Assembly: GCA_964467985.1 (NCBI GenBank)
Contig: CAYXTP010000018.1
Span: 1-56,353 of the forward strand
DNA length: 56,353 nucleotides
Source: GCA-2720975 sp964467985
GTDB taxonomy: Bacteria > Planctomycetota > UBA1135 > GCA-002686595
Direction: 5' to 3'
Positions 1 to 10,200 of this stretch are shown piece by piece; positions within the stretch are counted from its first letter, which is position 1; each line of letters begins with the position of its first letter. A program made the translations under genes and the position numbers. Under the pieces are notes generated by a model. The model was not told where the DNA came from. It was given only the letters and a program-made list of their open reading frames with translations, and did not search any database.

Positions 1-3000
1 TCCGCAAAGATCCAGGTCCAACGCACGCAGGGTGCGATGGGGTGGTTCCCGAAGGGGTGACCCCAGGCGGCAACGCCACCGAGTACGTGTACCGACGTCA
101 GTTCCTGACCAACCGGAACGACCACACGTTGTGTGTAGTCGGTCTTGGCGGTCTGGCTTTCGTCGATTCCGCCTTTCAGCACGACGATGTTCTTACCCGT
201 CGGTTGTGCTGCAGGGTCGGGGATGTCGTAGGGCACTCCATCCACCGTTTGCAATCCCATCTTGCGGAACCGGTAGCCCTCGTTACGGCTGTCGTCGTAC
301 AGGTACTCGCCGGAGTTCACGTTGGCGACGGTGTCCAGGCTGAGGATCCGGAAGCCCGCGGTGTCACGCGTGACGTAGGCCATGATGTCGCGCAGGACAT
401 CGGCGCCGAGATCGCCCAAGCCGGTGGGCATGAGGGACATACCTGTGGACCGCAGGGTTTCGAGGTCATCCCGGGCGACTTCCACATCGCCCCCCGTGTT
501 GCGCAGGACTACCGACTCGTCCGTCTCGCGCACCATGATTCCGGTCACGGTTGCGCCCTCAACTGTCTGCGCGACGAACTCGATGAAAGGGGAGTCCACT
601 TCGCGATTGGGGTCGAGCACGATCGCCAGCAGTTCTTCGATGCCGTGGGCGCCCATACCCGTCAGGTTGGGGCCGACAGCTGCGCCTTGGTCTTCGAATA
701 TGTGGCAGGTTCCGCAGTGTTCGGCAAACAACTCCGCCCCGCGTTGTGGGTCGCCCGGTTGGCTGACCAGGGGTAGGAGTTCTGCGAGGCGCTGGGTGGC
801 TTCCGTATTGGTTGTCGCGGCCAGCAGGGTCTTGGCCCGTTGGGCCAACGCTTCCTGGGGATGATATCGCAGGCGGTGCAACAGGCGCGGGCCCAGGTCC
901 TGGGGCTGAAGCACCTCTTCTTCCAGGGCGTCCATCAGATTGGCCGTGCGTTCATCGCGCAACAGGATGGCGTCGAACGCGGCATCTCTTGCCTGTCGCC
1001 CCAAGGAAGGCAGGCGCCCGGCGAGTAAGGCACCCACCCCGCTGGCGTCGCTGCTGCGCAGGATCGCGATTGCCTGCAACTGCACATCCAAGGGTGCGTG
1101 GGTGGCCAACATGTCACCGGCCACTTCGAGCGCCGCGACTTGGTGCGCATCCATCGCCAAGAGCGAGCGCACGCACTTCAAGCACGTGCCGTAGGAGGAC
1201 TCGGGGTCTTGCGCGGCAGCAAGCAAGCGCGAGCTGAGTTCGGTCATGGAGGCCGCGAGGCCCTCGTCTTGCCAGCGCGAGGCGAGGGGCAGGGCGGCGG
1301 TTGCCACTTCCAGCGATTCGTGGTGCAACAACCTGGCCAGGGCTTCGATCGTGCCCTCTTCCATGGTTGCCTCGAAGCGCAGGCCCAGGGTTTCGTGCAG
1401 ACGGTTCAAGGCCACCACGGTTGTGGCATCGGTTCCCGTCACTTGGGACAAGACTTGGATGATCTTCCCGGTCAGAGCATCCTCGCGCCGTTCCCCAACC
1501 CGTCGGCAGAGTTCTGAAACGAGGTCGGTCATGTCCTGCCCGTCGGCAGCCTGTTGCAGGAGAGCGGCAAGCGAGGCCGCGGGATCCGACAGCAGTGCGC
1601 CCAAGAGTGCCGAGCGACTCCAATTTTCCTCGAGCCCCGGATAGAGAGCGGCCAGCCTTCCGAGTGCAGGCGGATTGAGTCGTGTCTCCGCCAGGGACTT
1701 CAAGGCCCCCAGGCGGGTACGCGCGTCGGTGGAGTTTTCGGCCAGGTCGAGCAGCGCCGTACCCAGGGCGCCCGAAGTGGGCAAGTCTCGCAGCAGGGGC
1801 CCGGCCAACCAGGCCGCCCGGCGTTGCACCATCGGTGCCGTGTCGCGCAAGGCGATGGCCACGGCGGCCAGGCGTTGGGGCGCTCCCTGAGCCAGGTCTT
1901 GAATCAGATTCAAGGCGTGCAGACGAGTGGTCGTGAACTTCGAGAACTGAATCGTCTCCAAAAGAAACGGAAGCGCGCGGGTGCCGGGCCCTTCTCGCAA
2001 TAGCCGGTCGGCATTGCGTCTTTGCCACGAGCCGTCATGGGAGAGGAACTGGATCAAGCCCGCCGGATCGTCGCGCAGGGGCATGAGGCTCATGTACGGG
2101 CCCGTGATGTCCTTGTGCTGCACGCGCCAGATGCGGCCGTGCAACTTGTCCCGGTCGGGCCGCACGGCGGCGTTGGTCGGCCCGTGCTTGGGACCGCGCG
2201 TGTCGTTGTGCACGGCGGCCTGGTTGTAGAAGTCCAGGACGTACATGGCGCCATCCGGACCCATGCGCAGGTGGACGGGCCGGAACCATAGGTCACGGGA
2301 AGTGATGAACTCGGCTTCGCGCGGTTTGCTGGCCACGAAGGTGACCCCGTCTTGAACCACCTTGTCGCGGTGGATGAGATTGACCGTGGGTTCACAAACG
2401 AAGTGGTCTCCAAAGTACTCAGCGGGCCACATGTGCCCACTTTGGATCAGGCTGCCAGCGGCCGCGGTGAAGCCGCCCACGAAATCGATCTGCCGGTAGA
2501 CCTGGCGCTCGGGTTGGTGGGCGGGATAGAGCTTGCGGTGGTCGACAATGTCGTTCCAACTGTTCACTCGCCCTACCCGGCAGCCGCGTAGGTCGGCTTC
2601 CGACATGACCACGTGTCGCAGGTGCGAACCGTTGGCCATGGTAAAGAACAACTCGCCGTCGGGAGCAAAGTCGAGGCCCCAGGTGTTGCTGCCGTAGGAG
2701 GACACCAACTCGATGGCCGAACCGTCGGGCCGGAAGCGCAGCAGTCCGTTGGGCATGTGCCCGAACTTCTGGCCGTCGGGTCCCCGAATGTCGCGCGAGT
2801 CACCACCGCTGTAGCCCTGGGTACAGTAGATCCAGCCGTCCGGTCCCCAACGCATGTTGCTGATCACGGCGTGGGTGTCCCGGTAGCCGAAGCCCTCGAA
2901 GAGCACCTCGGTCGTATCGCACACGTCGTCCCCATCGGTGTCGCGCAAGAACAGGATCTGCGGTGCGGCCGTGACGATCACCCCGTCGCGGTAGTGCACC

Positions 3001-4037
3001 AAGCTGGTGACCAGGTCGAGGCCCTCGAAGAAGACCTTGCGCTCGTCCATGACCCAATCCCCATCGGTGTCCTGCAGAATCAGGACCTGATCGCTGGCGG
3101 GGATGCCCGAAAACTCCTCCTTGTAGGGATAGCCGGGAGTGCAAGCCACCCACATGCGGCCCTTGTTGTCCCAGTCCACGGAGATGGGGTTGACTACATC
3201 CGGTTCGGAAGCGACGCATTGCATCGTGAAGTCGGGATGCACCTCGAAACTACCCAGAGCTTCATCCGGAGGCAGAGGCCCACCGGGCGGGTAGCGCAGA
3301 GAGCCGAGTTCTTCCTCGGACAGGAACATGTCCGCGTCTCGATTGCCCGCCCAGGCGATGCCGCGCAACAGGATGGCCTGGTAAGCGGGGTGCGAGAAAG
3401 TCTTGTGGTAGTGCCCCTGCAGGCTCACGAACGCGCGGTAGTTGTCTCGCTCGAAGGTCCAAAGCTGAGGCGTGATGTCGAAGACCGTGTGGAAGCTACT
3501 GGCCAGGACCTGAACGTCGTCGTCCATGTGCAGGTCGTAATAAATCTCGTCGGTGAGATCGAAGTGGGGGATCCCCGTAGTGATCGGGTGCTCCGCCATG
3601 TCCATGTAGAGTCCAATCTTGCCCGTGTGCCACTTGGAGTGGCCGTGCTCCCATGCACCCCCGATAATCGTCTTGAACCAGTGCGCGTCGTTGCCGCAGA
3701 CGGAGTCGTGCAGGGCGACAATGCCACCACCGCTTGCCAAGTACTTGTCGAGGTCCGCACGCTGTTGTTCGTCGAGGGTCCCTCCCTCGGCCGCATAAAG
3801 CACGAGCACATCGGTGGCCGCCAACTCCTCGCCGCTGGGGAAGTGCAAACTGCCGTCAACCTTAGCCCCGCGTTGGGTCAGAAGTTCACTCCACTCTTCC
3901 AAGAAGCGTGGGTGATCGTGTTCCCCCGGTCCGTGAGTCTTGGGACCAGCGCGCAGGTAGATGCGCAGGGGATCGGCGGGGGTCTGAATAACCGGAACGG
4001 CGGGCGCGACAGACAGCAGCAGGGGGAGAAGGACCAT
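1..4037 (-). CDS. ThuA - PVC beta-propeller - HEAT - cytochrome c fusion protein (3' end outside window)
   Basis: An open frame runs from an ATG at 4037 to the window edge (1345 codons, no stop), so the C-terminus is missing. A short hydrophobic N-terminus (MVLLPLLLLS-like, cleavage near residue 15-20) indicates export. Residues about 25-250 resemble ThuA (LVLYAAEGGTLD, GGGIVALHDS, GGAWEHGHSKW). Residues about 265-640 are the PVC-type membrane-bound dehydrogenase propeller (GRMWV, DTDGDWVMDER, MRWGPDGWIYCTQG, MGPDGAMYVLDF). Residues about 650-1090 are HEAT-like helical repeats. A CGTCH heme motif lies at residues 1108-1112 (complement 702-716), followed by the usual VGPNLTG stretch of the putative heme-binding domain. 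About 130 further residues form an extra C-terminal domain. Such proteins are typical of Planctomycetota and Verrucomicrobia and are thought to act in periplasmic sugar oxidation; the substrate is unknown. The family assignment is firm, the role is inferred. Confidence 0.88.
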   Translation of the reverse strand, partial: MVLLPLLLSVAPAVPVIQTPADPLRIYLRAGPKTHGPGEHDHPRFLEEWSELLTQRGAKVDGSLHFPSGEELAATDVLVLYAAEGGTLDEQQRADLDKYLASGGGIVALHDSVCGNDAHWFKTIIGGAWEHGHSKWHTGKIGLYMDMAEHPITTGIPHFDLTDEIYYDLHMDDDVQVLASSFHTVFDITPQLWTFERDNYRAFVSLQGHYHKTFSHPAYQAILLRGIAWAGNRDADMFLSEEELGSLRYPPGGPLPPDEALGSFEVHPDFTMQCVASEPDVVNPISVDWDNKGRMWVACTPGYPYKEEFSGIPASDQVLILQDTDGDWVMDERKVFFEGLDLVTSLVHYRDGVIVTAAPQILFLRDTDGDDVCDTTEVLFEGFGYRDTHAVISNMRWGPDGWIYCTQGYSGGDSRDIRGPDGQKFGHMPNGLLRFRPDGSAIELVSSYGSNTWGLDFAPDGELFFTMANGSHLRHVVMSEADLRGCRVGRVNSWNDIVDHRKLYPAHQPERQVYRQIDFVGGFTAAAGSLIQSGHMWPAEYFGDHFVCEPTVNLIHRDKVVQDGVTFVASKPREAEFITSRDLWFRPVHLRMGPDGAMYVLDFYNQAAVHNDTRGPKHGPTNAAVRPDRDKLHGRIWRVQHKDITGPYMSLMPLRDDPAGLIQFLSHDGSWQRRNADRLLREGPGTRALPFLLETIQFSKFTTTRLHALNLIQDLAQGAPQRLAAVAIALRDTAPMVQRRAAWLAGPLLRDLPTSGALGTALLDLAENSTDARTRLGALKSLAETRLNPPALGRLAALYPGLEENWSRSALLGALLSDPAASLAALLQQAADGQDMTDLVSELCRRVGERREDALTGKIIQVLSQVTGTDATTVVALNRLHETLGLRFEATMEEGTIEALARLLHHESLEVATAALPLASRWQDEGLAASMTELSSRLLAAAQDPESSYGTCLKCVRSLLAMDAHQVAALEVAGDMLATHAPLDVQLQAIAILRSSDASGVGALLAGRLPSLGRQARDAAFDAILLRDERTANLMDALEEEVLQPQDLGPRLLHRLRYHPQEALAQRAKTLLAATTNTEATQRLAELLPLVSQPGDPQRGAELFAEHCGTCHIFEDQGAAVGPNLTGMGAHGIEELLAIVLDPNREVDSPFIEFVAQTVEGATVTGIMVRETDESVVLRNTGGDVEVARDDLETLRSTGMSLMPTGLGDLGADVLRDIMAYVTRDTAGFRILSLDTVANVNSGEYLYDDSRNEGYRFRKMGLQTVDGVPYDIPDPAAQPTGKNIVVLKGGIDESQTAKTDYTQRVVVPVGQELTSVHVLGGVAAWGHPFGNHPIAPCVRWTWIFA

Positions 4038-4155
4038 GGGTCGTAGCCTAGAACCCCACCCGGACTTTGGGGAGAACTCAGTGGGGCAGGTCGCCGGTCG
4101 CGAATAGGGCGGAGGCTGGTGACCTTGCCTTCAGATGACTCACTCAACCCAAGGA

Positions 4156-4184
4156 GAGGGCCCGGCCACTTGGGCCGAACCCTC
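4156..4184. terminator. Imperfect GC-rich hairpin between two minus-strand genes
   Basis: GAGGG-CC-CGGCC, loop ACTTG, GGCCG-AA-CCCTC forms a 12-position stem with one 2-nt internal mismatch. It lies just downstream of the kelch/beta-helix gene stop (minus strand) and upstream of the giant ThuA gene. No T-tract follows on either strand, so a terminator role is only a possibility. Confidence 0.3.
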
Positions 4185-4242
4185 TGTTCCACATCTGCCT
4201 GCCTGGACCGTTCGCCCTTGTCCTACCAGGACCGCGACTCGA

Positions 4243-6459
4243 TCACTTCGCGGTGTTGGGTCGCGGAGGTTGGAATTCGTAGGCGCCCATGTCGACTACG
4301 GGACCCGGGCCCACGCCTGTGTCGAGCGTCCGCGGGGCATTGCGGAAGCGCTGGTGACCCGCAAGATCCGAGAGGACGGTTGCTCCCACGGCACCGTTGT
4401 CTCCGGCGTCGATGGCGGGCGACAGTCCGAGCAGTCGGAAGTCACCATTCAGCGGGTCGCGGAAGAGGGGATCTTGATTCAAGATCCCCGGGCCCGCGGC
4501 GCCACCCAGTAGAACGCTGTAGCTGGCCGTCACGCCCGTATACTGCAGGGAAGTCCCCGAGTTGTCCCAGATGATCGAGTTGACGACCACCGCAGGTGCC
4601 GGGACGGAGAACACAGGCCAGATTCCGTTGTCGACGAGCGTGCAACCCACGAGGGTCATGGGGCCCCAGGTCGCACCACCGGCTCTGAAGACTCCTCCAT
4701 CCGTCACCGTATTGTCCGCGAAGAGGGTGTTTTCGATATGCACGACGCTCGTTGGGTCCGATCCCACGGCGCCGCCCAAACTCTGGTCGCTGAGCCCGGC
4801 GGTGTTCCCGATGAACTCGCTGTCGATCACGGTCACGGTGGAGTTCTTGGCAAAGAGCCCACCCCCTTCCGTGTTCGACATCCATCCCACGCCGGGAACA
4901 TAGTTGGAACCGCAGAGGTTCCCCTCGATCCTCGTCGAGCGCAGGGTCATCATTGCGTTGTCTGCGTACACCCCTCCTCCCCAGGCCATGGCCATACAGC
5001 CGGACACGACGCAGTTGTCCAACGTGACGTTCGTTCCCGGTGAGGCCTTCAGCCCTCCCCCGGCGTCTGAGCTCATGAACCCGCCCATCAAGCTGAGACC
5101 CTGGAGCAGGACCGTGGCGGAACTGGTTACCAGGACAACTCTGCCCACTCCGGATCCGTCATTCACTCGGGTGACCTCCCGCCCGCACGTGCCCTTGATC
5201 GTCAGGTCACGATCGATGACGAGCGTGTCTTCGCTGTACGTCCCCGGCGCTACGTGCACTTGGTCACCGGCTGTCGCGCTGTCGACGGCCGTTTGAATCG
5301 CAGGGAAGGGGTTTTGGGAGGATCCGTCCCCAGGGCCAGGGGCCTTGGCATCGACGTACCAATGACCCTCGGTGGAGGTGCGCATGTCGACGCTTCCGTA
5401 GCGTCCAGCGGTGCCAAAGCCGCCGCCAAAGAGGGCTTGGTTGCCGACAGTCGTCGCCGCCAAGGACGATCTCCCAACGGGCAGGCTCTCGGTGCTCCAT
5501 GTGCCTGCGTCTCCGTCAAAGATGTCGACCAGGGAGAAGTAGATGTTCGGGGCGTTGTATCCCCCGGCGAACAGAGCGCAGTCTCCGTAGGAAGTTGCGA
5601 CCATGCTGGTCCGCCCAGCCGAGAGGTACTCCACAGACCAGGCAGCGGCGTCCGAGGGCGGGCCGATGCAAGAATCGTAGACGTCGACTACTGCCGAATA
5701 CTGGAATGAACTGTCGAGTCCCGCAGCGAAGTAGGCCTTGGTACCAGCCGTGGTAGCGACCAAGAAAGCCCTGCCCTCAGAAAGGAAACCCTGGGACCAA
5801 GCCGAGGGGTCGCTGGGGGGTCCGACGGTTGAGTCGTAGACATCGACGACGGACTGGTAACTCCCGAGCCCATTCCCTCCACCGAACAAAGCGTAGGGAC
5901 CCACCGTAGTGGCTGCCAGATCCCGGCGAGGTACAGAGAGCGTCGTCTGGGACCACACGTCGGTGCTGGAGTCGTAGATGTCGACAACATCACTGGGCGT
6001 TCCTGGATTGGAGCCTGCCCCTCCACCCGCGAAGAACGCGTACTTGGACACACTCGTAGCGGCCGGGTTGATACGTCCGACGGACAGCGCTCCTGTCGTC
6101 CACTTGTCCGATTGGGCATCATAAATGTCGACATCATCGGACGCTGTGAAGTCTGACAGCAGGCCGCCGGCGAACAGGGCATTACCTCCCACGCTTGTTG
6201 AACCGAGCAAGGCGCGGCGTACCGAGAGGGTTGCGGTCGTCCAGGTGGCCGTCGAAGAATCGTAGATGTTGACCACATCACTGCGTTGGGTGTCGTCATC
6301 TCCGCCTGCGAACAGCGCCAGATCGCCGATGGTCGTCGCGGTCAGGCCATGCCGAGCGGGCTGGATGTCAGGGCTCGAGCTCCAGGTTTGGGCTGTCGCC
6401 AGGGGCGTGGAGAGAGCGAGGGCGGTCAAGAATGTGGTGAGGTGAGCAGATGAAAGCAC
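4243..6459 (-). CDS. Secreted kelch-repeat and right-handed beta-helix protein
   Basis: This is a secreted protein of about 738 residues. I chose the GTG at 6459 because GGAG sits 8 bases upstream and the protein then opens with a clean signal peptide (LSSAHLTTFLTALAL, cleaved after ATA). An ATG at 6501 would add 14 non-signal residues. Residues about 25-370 are seven kelch-like units, each with a D-V-V-D-I/V-Y-D-S segment and an ALFAGG strand. From about 370 a DUF1565-like start (PGPGDGSSQNPFPAIQTAV) opens a parallel beta-helix with repeated TLVDN/NCVVSG rungs. The C-terminus VDMGAYEFQ matches the choice-of-anchor Q type seen in planctomycete surface proteins. It is probably a surface or extracellular protein; the ligand is unknown. 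It lies downstream of the sigma factor on the same strand, separated by 112 bases. Confidence 0.82.
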   Translation of the reverse strand: MLSSAHLTTFLTALALSTPLATAQTWSSSPDIQPARHGLTATTIGDLALFAGGDDDTQRSDVVNIYDSSTATWTTATLSVRRALLGSTSVGGNALFAGGLLSDFTASDDVDIYDAQSDKWTTGALSVGRINPAATSVSKYAFFAGGGAGSNPGTPSDVVDIYDSSTDVWSQTTLSVPRRDLAATTVGPYALFGGGNGLGSYQSVVDVYDSTVGPPSDPSAWSQGFLSEGRAFLVATTAGTKAYFAAGLDSSFQYSAVVDVYDSCIGPPSDAAAWSVEYLSAGRTSMVATSYGDCALFAGGYNAPNIYFSLVDIFDGDAGTWSTESLPVGRSSLAATTVGNQALFGGGFGTAGRYGSVDMRTSTEGHWYVDAKAPGPGDGSSQNPFPAIQTAVDSATAGDQVHVAPGTYSEDTLVIDRDLTIKGTCGREVTRVNDGSGVGRVVLVTSSATVLLQGLSLMGGFMSSDAGGGLKASPGTNVTLDNCVVSGCMAMAWGGGVYADNAMMTLRSTRIEGNLCGSNYVPGVGWMSNTEGGGLFAKNSTVTVIDSEFIGNTAGLSDQSLGGAVGSDPTSVVHIENTLFADNTVTDGGVFRAGGATWGPMTLVGCTLVDNGIWPVFSVPAPAVVVNSIIWDNSGTSLQYTGVTASYSVLLGGAAGPGILNQDPLFRDPLNGDFRLLGLSPAIDAGDNGAVGATVLSDLAGHQRFRNAPRTLDTGVGPGPVVDMGAYEFQPPRPNTAK

Positions 6460-6522
6460 GGGGGTGTCTCCTGGAATGGGGTTCACCTGCCCAAGTGCCA
6501 AGGGACCGTGGGGCTCCTATGC

Positions 6523-6546
6523 CCTTCTCGCGATTATTCGAGAAGG
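6523..6546. promoter_or_regulatory. Perfect 8-bp inverted repeat between sigma factor and kelch gene
   Basis: CCTTCTCG, 8-base spacer CGATTATT, CGAGAAGG. It lies between the stop of the ECF sigma gene and the start of the kelch/beta-helix gene, about 64-87 bases upstream of the latter. There is no T-run, so it could be an operator or a weak terminator. Confidence 0.3.
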
Positions 6547-6571
6547 CGTTCCTGGGGCTCTCTCTGGGCCC

Positions 6572-7168
6572 TCAGGGCCCGGTTTGCTCGTCCTGTCGGC
6601 CAGACTTCATTTCCCTTCGCAACCAAGTCCTCGCCAAGTACCAGTCCGCCTCGACGGTCTTCGGTGCGATCCCGAGTACATGCGCGGTCTCCTCGAAGGT
6701 CAGTCCTCCGAAGAACCGCAATTCCACCACCCGAGCTCGGCGTTCGGACAGTTCGTGCAGTTGTTCGAGCTTCTCCTGCAGGTCGAGAATGTCCACGTCG
6801 ACCTCGCCACTGGTTTCGGATGCCGGATCGTGAAGGGTCACGCGGGCTCGGTCTCCACCGCGTTTTTTGGCATTGCGCGCGCGGGCGTGACCTATCAGAA
6901 CCTGGCGCATCACATGGGCAGCCGCGGCTAGGAACTGAGCCCGATCCTCCCACTGCAGGGAATCCTGGTCGACCAGACGCACGTAGGCCTCATGCACGAG
7001 AGCCGTCGGCTCGAGAGTGTGGTCGCGCCGTTCCCCACGCATGCGCGCGCCCGCGATGCGGCGCAGCTCTGCATGGACCAAGGGCAGCAGCTCGGCCAAC
7101 GCGCCAGCGCGATCATCGCGGGCGTGTAGCAGAATCCGAGTGACTCGTCCTGAGGCGTCTTGGGACAT
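6572..7168 (-). CDS. ECF-type RNA polymerase sigma factor (planctomycete TIGR02999-like)
   Basis: A 198-residue sigma factor. The start MSQDASGRVTRILL matches the usual N-terminus of this family; an ATG at 7183 and a GTG at 7192 upstream are possible but less likely. Region 2 reads LVHEAYVRLVDQ, with AAAAHVMRQVLIGHARARNA after it. Region 4 reads RVVELRFFGGLTFEETAHVL followed by GIAPKTVEADW, the helix-turn-helix that reads the -35 element. This family (sigma70_ECF, PF07638-like) is greatly expanded in Planctomycetota and usually lies next to eukaryotic-like Ser/Thr kinases. Here the kinase is divergent, with 54 bases between start codons. No separate membrane anti-sigma gene is adjacent, so phosphorylation by the neighbouring kinase is the likely control (inference). 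The stop codon sits in the loop of a GGGCCC-TGA-GGGCCC hairpin. Confidence 0.93.
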   Translation of the reverse strand: MSQDASGRVTRILLHARDDRAGALAELLPLVHAELRRIAGARMRGERRDHTLEPTALVHEAYVRLVDQDSLQWEDRAQFLAAAAHVMRQVLIGHARARNAKKRGGDRARVTLHDPASETSGEVDVDILDLQEKLEQLHELSERRARVVELRFFGGLTFEETAHVLGIAPKTVEADWYLARTWLRREMKSGRQDEQTGP

Positions 7169-7222
7169 GGAAGAGGAGATCATGTCACGCACAAGTCGAT
7201 TATGCGATCATTCACCAGACCC

Positions 7223-10200
7223 ATGGACTCCCAACGTTTTGATCGAGTTGCTGAGGTCTTCGATGCGGCTCGCGACCTCGACGAGCAGGCGCGCTCAGAG
7301 TTCCTGGACAAGGCCTGTGCCCGTGATGGAGATCTTCGTTCCGAAGTCGAATCGCTCTTGGCCGAGTACGAGAGTTCGGGGGACGAATTGGAACCCCTGG
7401 TACACACAGAAGCTCTGCGCCGTTGGGCAAGCGACTTCGGGGATGAAACAAACGAGGGGGGACTGCCTCAGGTGGAAATCCCCGGCTATCGCATCCTCTC
7501 GCTGATCGGCGAGGGCGGGCAGGGTGCTGTCTACGAAGCCGAGCAAGATCAGCCACGACGCATGGTTGCGCTAAAGCTACTGCGACCTCACCTGGGGGGC
7601 TCGACCCTCGAGCGACGGTTTGAACGCGAGGCTCAGGTGCTGGCGCGGCTGCAACATCCGGGTATTGCGACCATTCTGGATTCGGGCGTGGTCGAGAGTC
7701 CCTACGGCCCTCTGCCCTATTTCGCGTTGGAGTTGATTCGCGGCCGCACCCTCGTCGACTCTTGCGAGGCGCGCGGTTTGTCTGTGGCTGAGCGTGTGAC
7801 TCTATTGGCCGAGGTCTGTGATGCCGTGGCGCACGCGCATTCCAAGGGCGTCGTGCACCGCGATCTCAAGCCGTCCAATGTGCTCGTTGACGAGGAAGGG
7901 CGAGCCCGTGTACTGGACTTCGGCATCGCGCGGCTCTTGGACGCGGACCTCGAGCTGGCCACGTTGGAGACGCGCACGGGCCAGGTGATCGGGACGCTCG
8001 CCTACATGAGTCCGGAGCAGGCCGAAGGGCAACCGGCAGACGTCGACGAGCAGACTGACGTGTTCGCACTCGGAGTGATCGCGTTTGAGCTGCTCACAGG
8101 GCAACTGCCGCGCGATCTCGCCGGACGGCCGATGCCCGAGCAACTGAAGTTGTTGTCCGAAGGTCAGACCACGCTGCTCGGTAGTGTGGACCGTTCGTTG
8201 CGCGGGGATCTGGAGACGATCATCGCCAAAGCGATGGCCCAAGAGAAAGCGCGCCGCTACAGGAGTGCGACGGCCCTGGCCGCCGACCTCCGGCGCTACT
8301 TGCGCAAGGAACCCATCCTCGCCCGGCGGGCAACGGCTCTCTACCAATTAAGCCGTTTCGTCAAGCGCAACCGCGCCCTCTCCGTGTCGGTCTGCGCCTT
8401 GGCGGTCGCTCTGATTGCAGGCACGCTCGTGAGTCTGGCGCTGTACCTGGACGGTCGAGTCAGTGAAGCCGAGGCGCTCTGGCAGAGCTATGTGGCCAAT
8501 CTCACGGCGGCAGGCGCGCAGCTGGACGCCGGAACTGGAGGAGTCGCCGCGCGGCTTGAATTTTGCCCCGACGAGTACAAGGACACTTGGGAGTGGCGTT
8601 ATCTGAGCCGGCATTCGGACACCAGTTTGAGCCAAGCCGAATCGGCGAGCATCGTGCATCGAGTCGCTCTGGGAGCGCAGGGCCTGTTGGCATCCGGTGG
8701 GGGACGTGAGCTCCCAGGAGACTACGGCTCGCCAGATTTCCGCGTGTTTCTTTGGAAGCTCGATGCGGCGGGCCAGAGAGTGCAGTTCGAGAAGCCGCTT
8801 GAGCCAGCCCACGCAAACGCCGTGCGGGATCTGGCCTTTCGACCTGGAGGCACGGATCTAGTCTCACTCTCGAGGAGTGATGAGCGGCAGGTCGCGGGTG
8901 AAGTGCACCTGTGGGATACCACCGAGGGGACGCGAATCGCCTCCCTCGATTGCGAGTTGCACGGAATCCTACCCACATCCCTCGCCTGGCTGCCTACTCA
9001 GCCCGACCAATCGGAGGCGGGGCGCGTCGCGATTGCAAGCTCTTCAGGGGTCCACATCTGGGAGCCCACTAGCGGAGAACTGCAGCTCCTGTTCAGCGGT
9101 TCGAAAGTGAATGTGGTGACCGCTCAGGACGCGGGGTCGTTCACTCGGCTCGTCGTCGGCACGGTGAATGGAACTGTCGAGATCTGGGACATGGTAGGGC
9201 CTGCGGAGGCAATGCTGCACGGCCGCGTGGACCTCGCTCAGCAGGTGAACGTCGATGCAGAGTCCTACGGTTCGGGAGTGACCTCCATCGAGCCGAGTCC
9301 CGATGGAGAGAGCCTCCTGGCCGGACTCGAGGGCGGGGGGCTGCTACTGATCGACACCCAGGCTGGCGCGCCAGTGGCCTCGCTCCGCGGACACACCCGT
9401 ACCGTGACGGCGTTGCGTTGGTCGACGGATGGTCGATTTGCCTGGTCTACGTCTCTCGACAAGACCCTGCGCCGCTGGGACCTGGAGCGGCTGGAGTGTG
9501 TCGAAGTGCGACATGGCCATGCGGGCCACGTTACGTCACTCGAGACTCTCGCCGATCCACCACTCCTTGTGACAGGCGCCTACGATCGGACCCTGCGCGT
9601 GTGGGATGCCGGTGACCAAGCCTCGGTGTTTCGGTCGAGCGATCAGGAGCGGAGTGGACTGGTGTACTCGCTCGCATTCGACCGCTCGGGTGACGCGCTC
9701 GCCTGGCGACCTGAGAAGTTTCAATTGGGTGTCTCGGATTTGACGACGGGATCGACAAGTTTCACGCTTTCCCCCTTCGTCGTCGACAGTACGAAACACC
9801 CCGAGCGCTACCGCGGTCTGATCCTGGGGGTGAACTTCGACCCCCGTGGCGACGCGCTCTACGCGGTGTATGGATTCGGTGGACGCTTGAGGCGCATCAA
9901 TGCGCGGACCGGACAGCTGGAGGCGACCCTCGGGCCTGAGCTTGGCGCGATGCGTTTCGTGGGATTCAGCCAAGATGGGACCCGTTACGCGGCCAGTACC
10001 GAGGTCGACGGAGAGTGGCACCTTCAGGTCTATGGATTGGAGACCGGAGAGTTGGAGGTGGGCTGCTCGTGGCCGACGGGCATTGGGTCGCCGACGGTTG
10101 GCTTTACCAACGGGGATCGTTCCGTCGTGCATTCCGCAGCCAACCGGATTCTTGTTCGGGACTCAAGGTCAGGTGCGGTGCAGCAGGAATTTGAGCTTCC

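Noticed and set aside
42..776. A plus-strand open frame of 244 codons at the left edge
   Set aside because: It mirrors the codon phase of the minus-strand cytochrome c region, which carries CGTCH and the heme-domain signatures.
2613..4046. A long plus-strand open frame of 477 codons
   Set aside because: It lies fully antisense to the ThuA/propeller gene, whose minus-strand frame shows clear domains and the heme motif. The plus-strand translation has no recognisable feature and arises from GC-rich codon bias.
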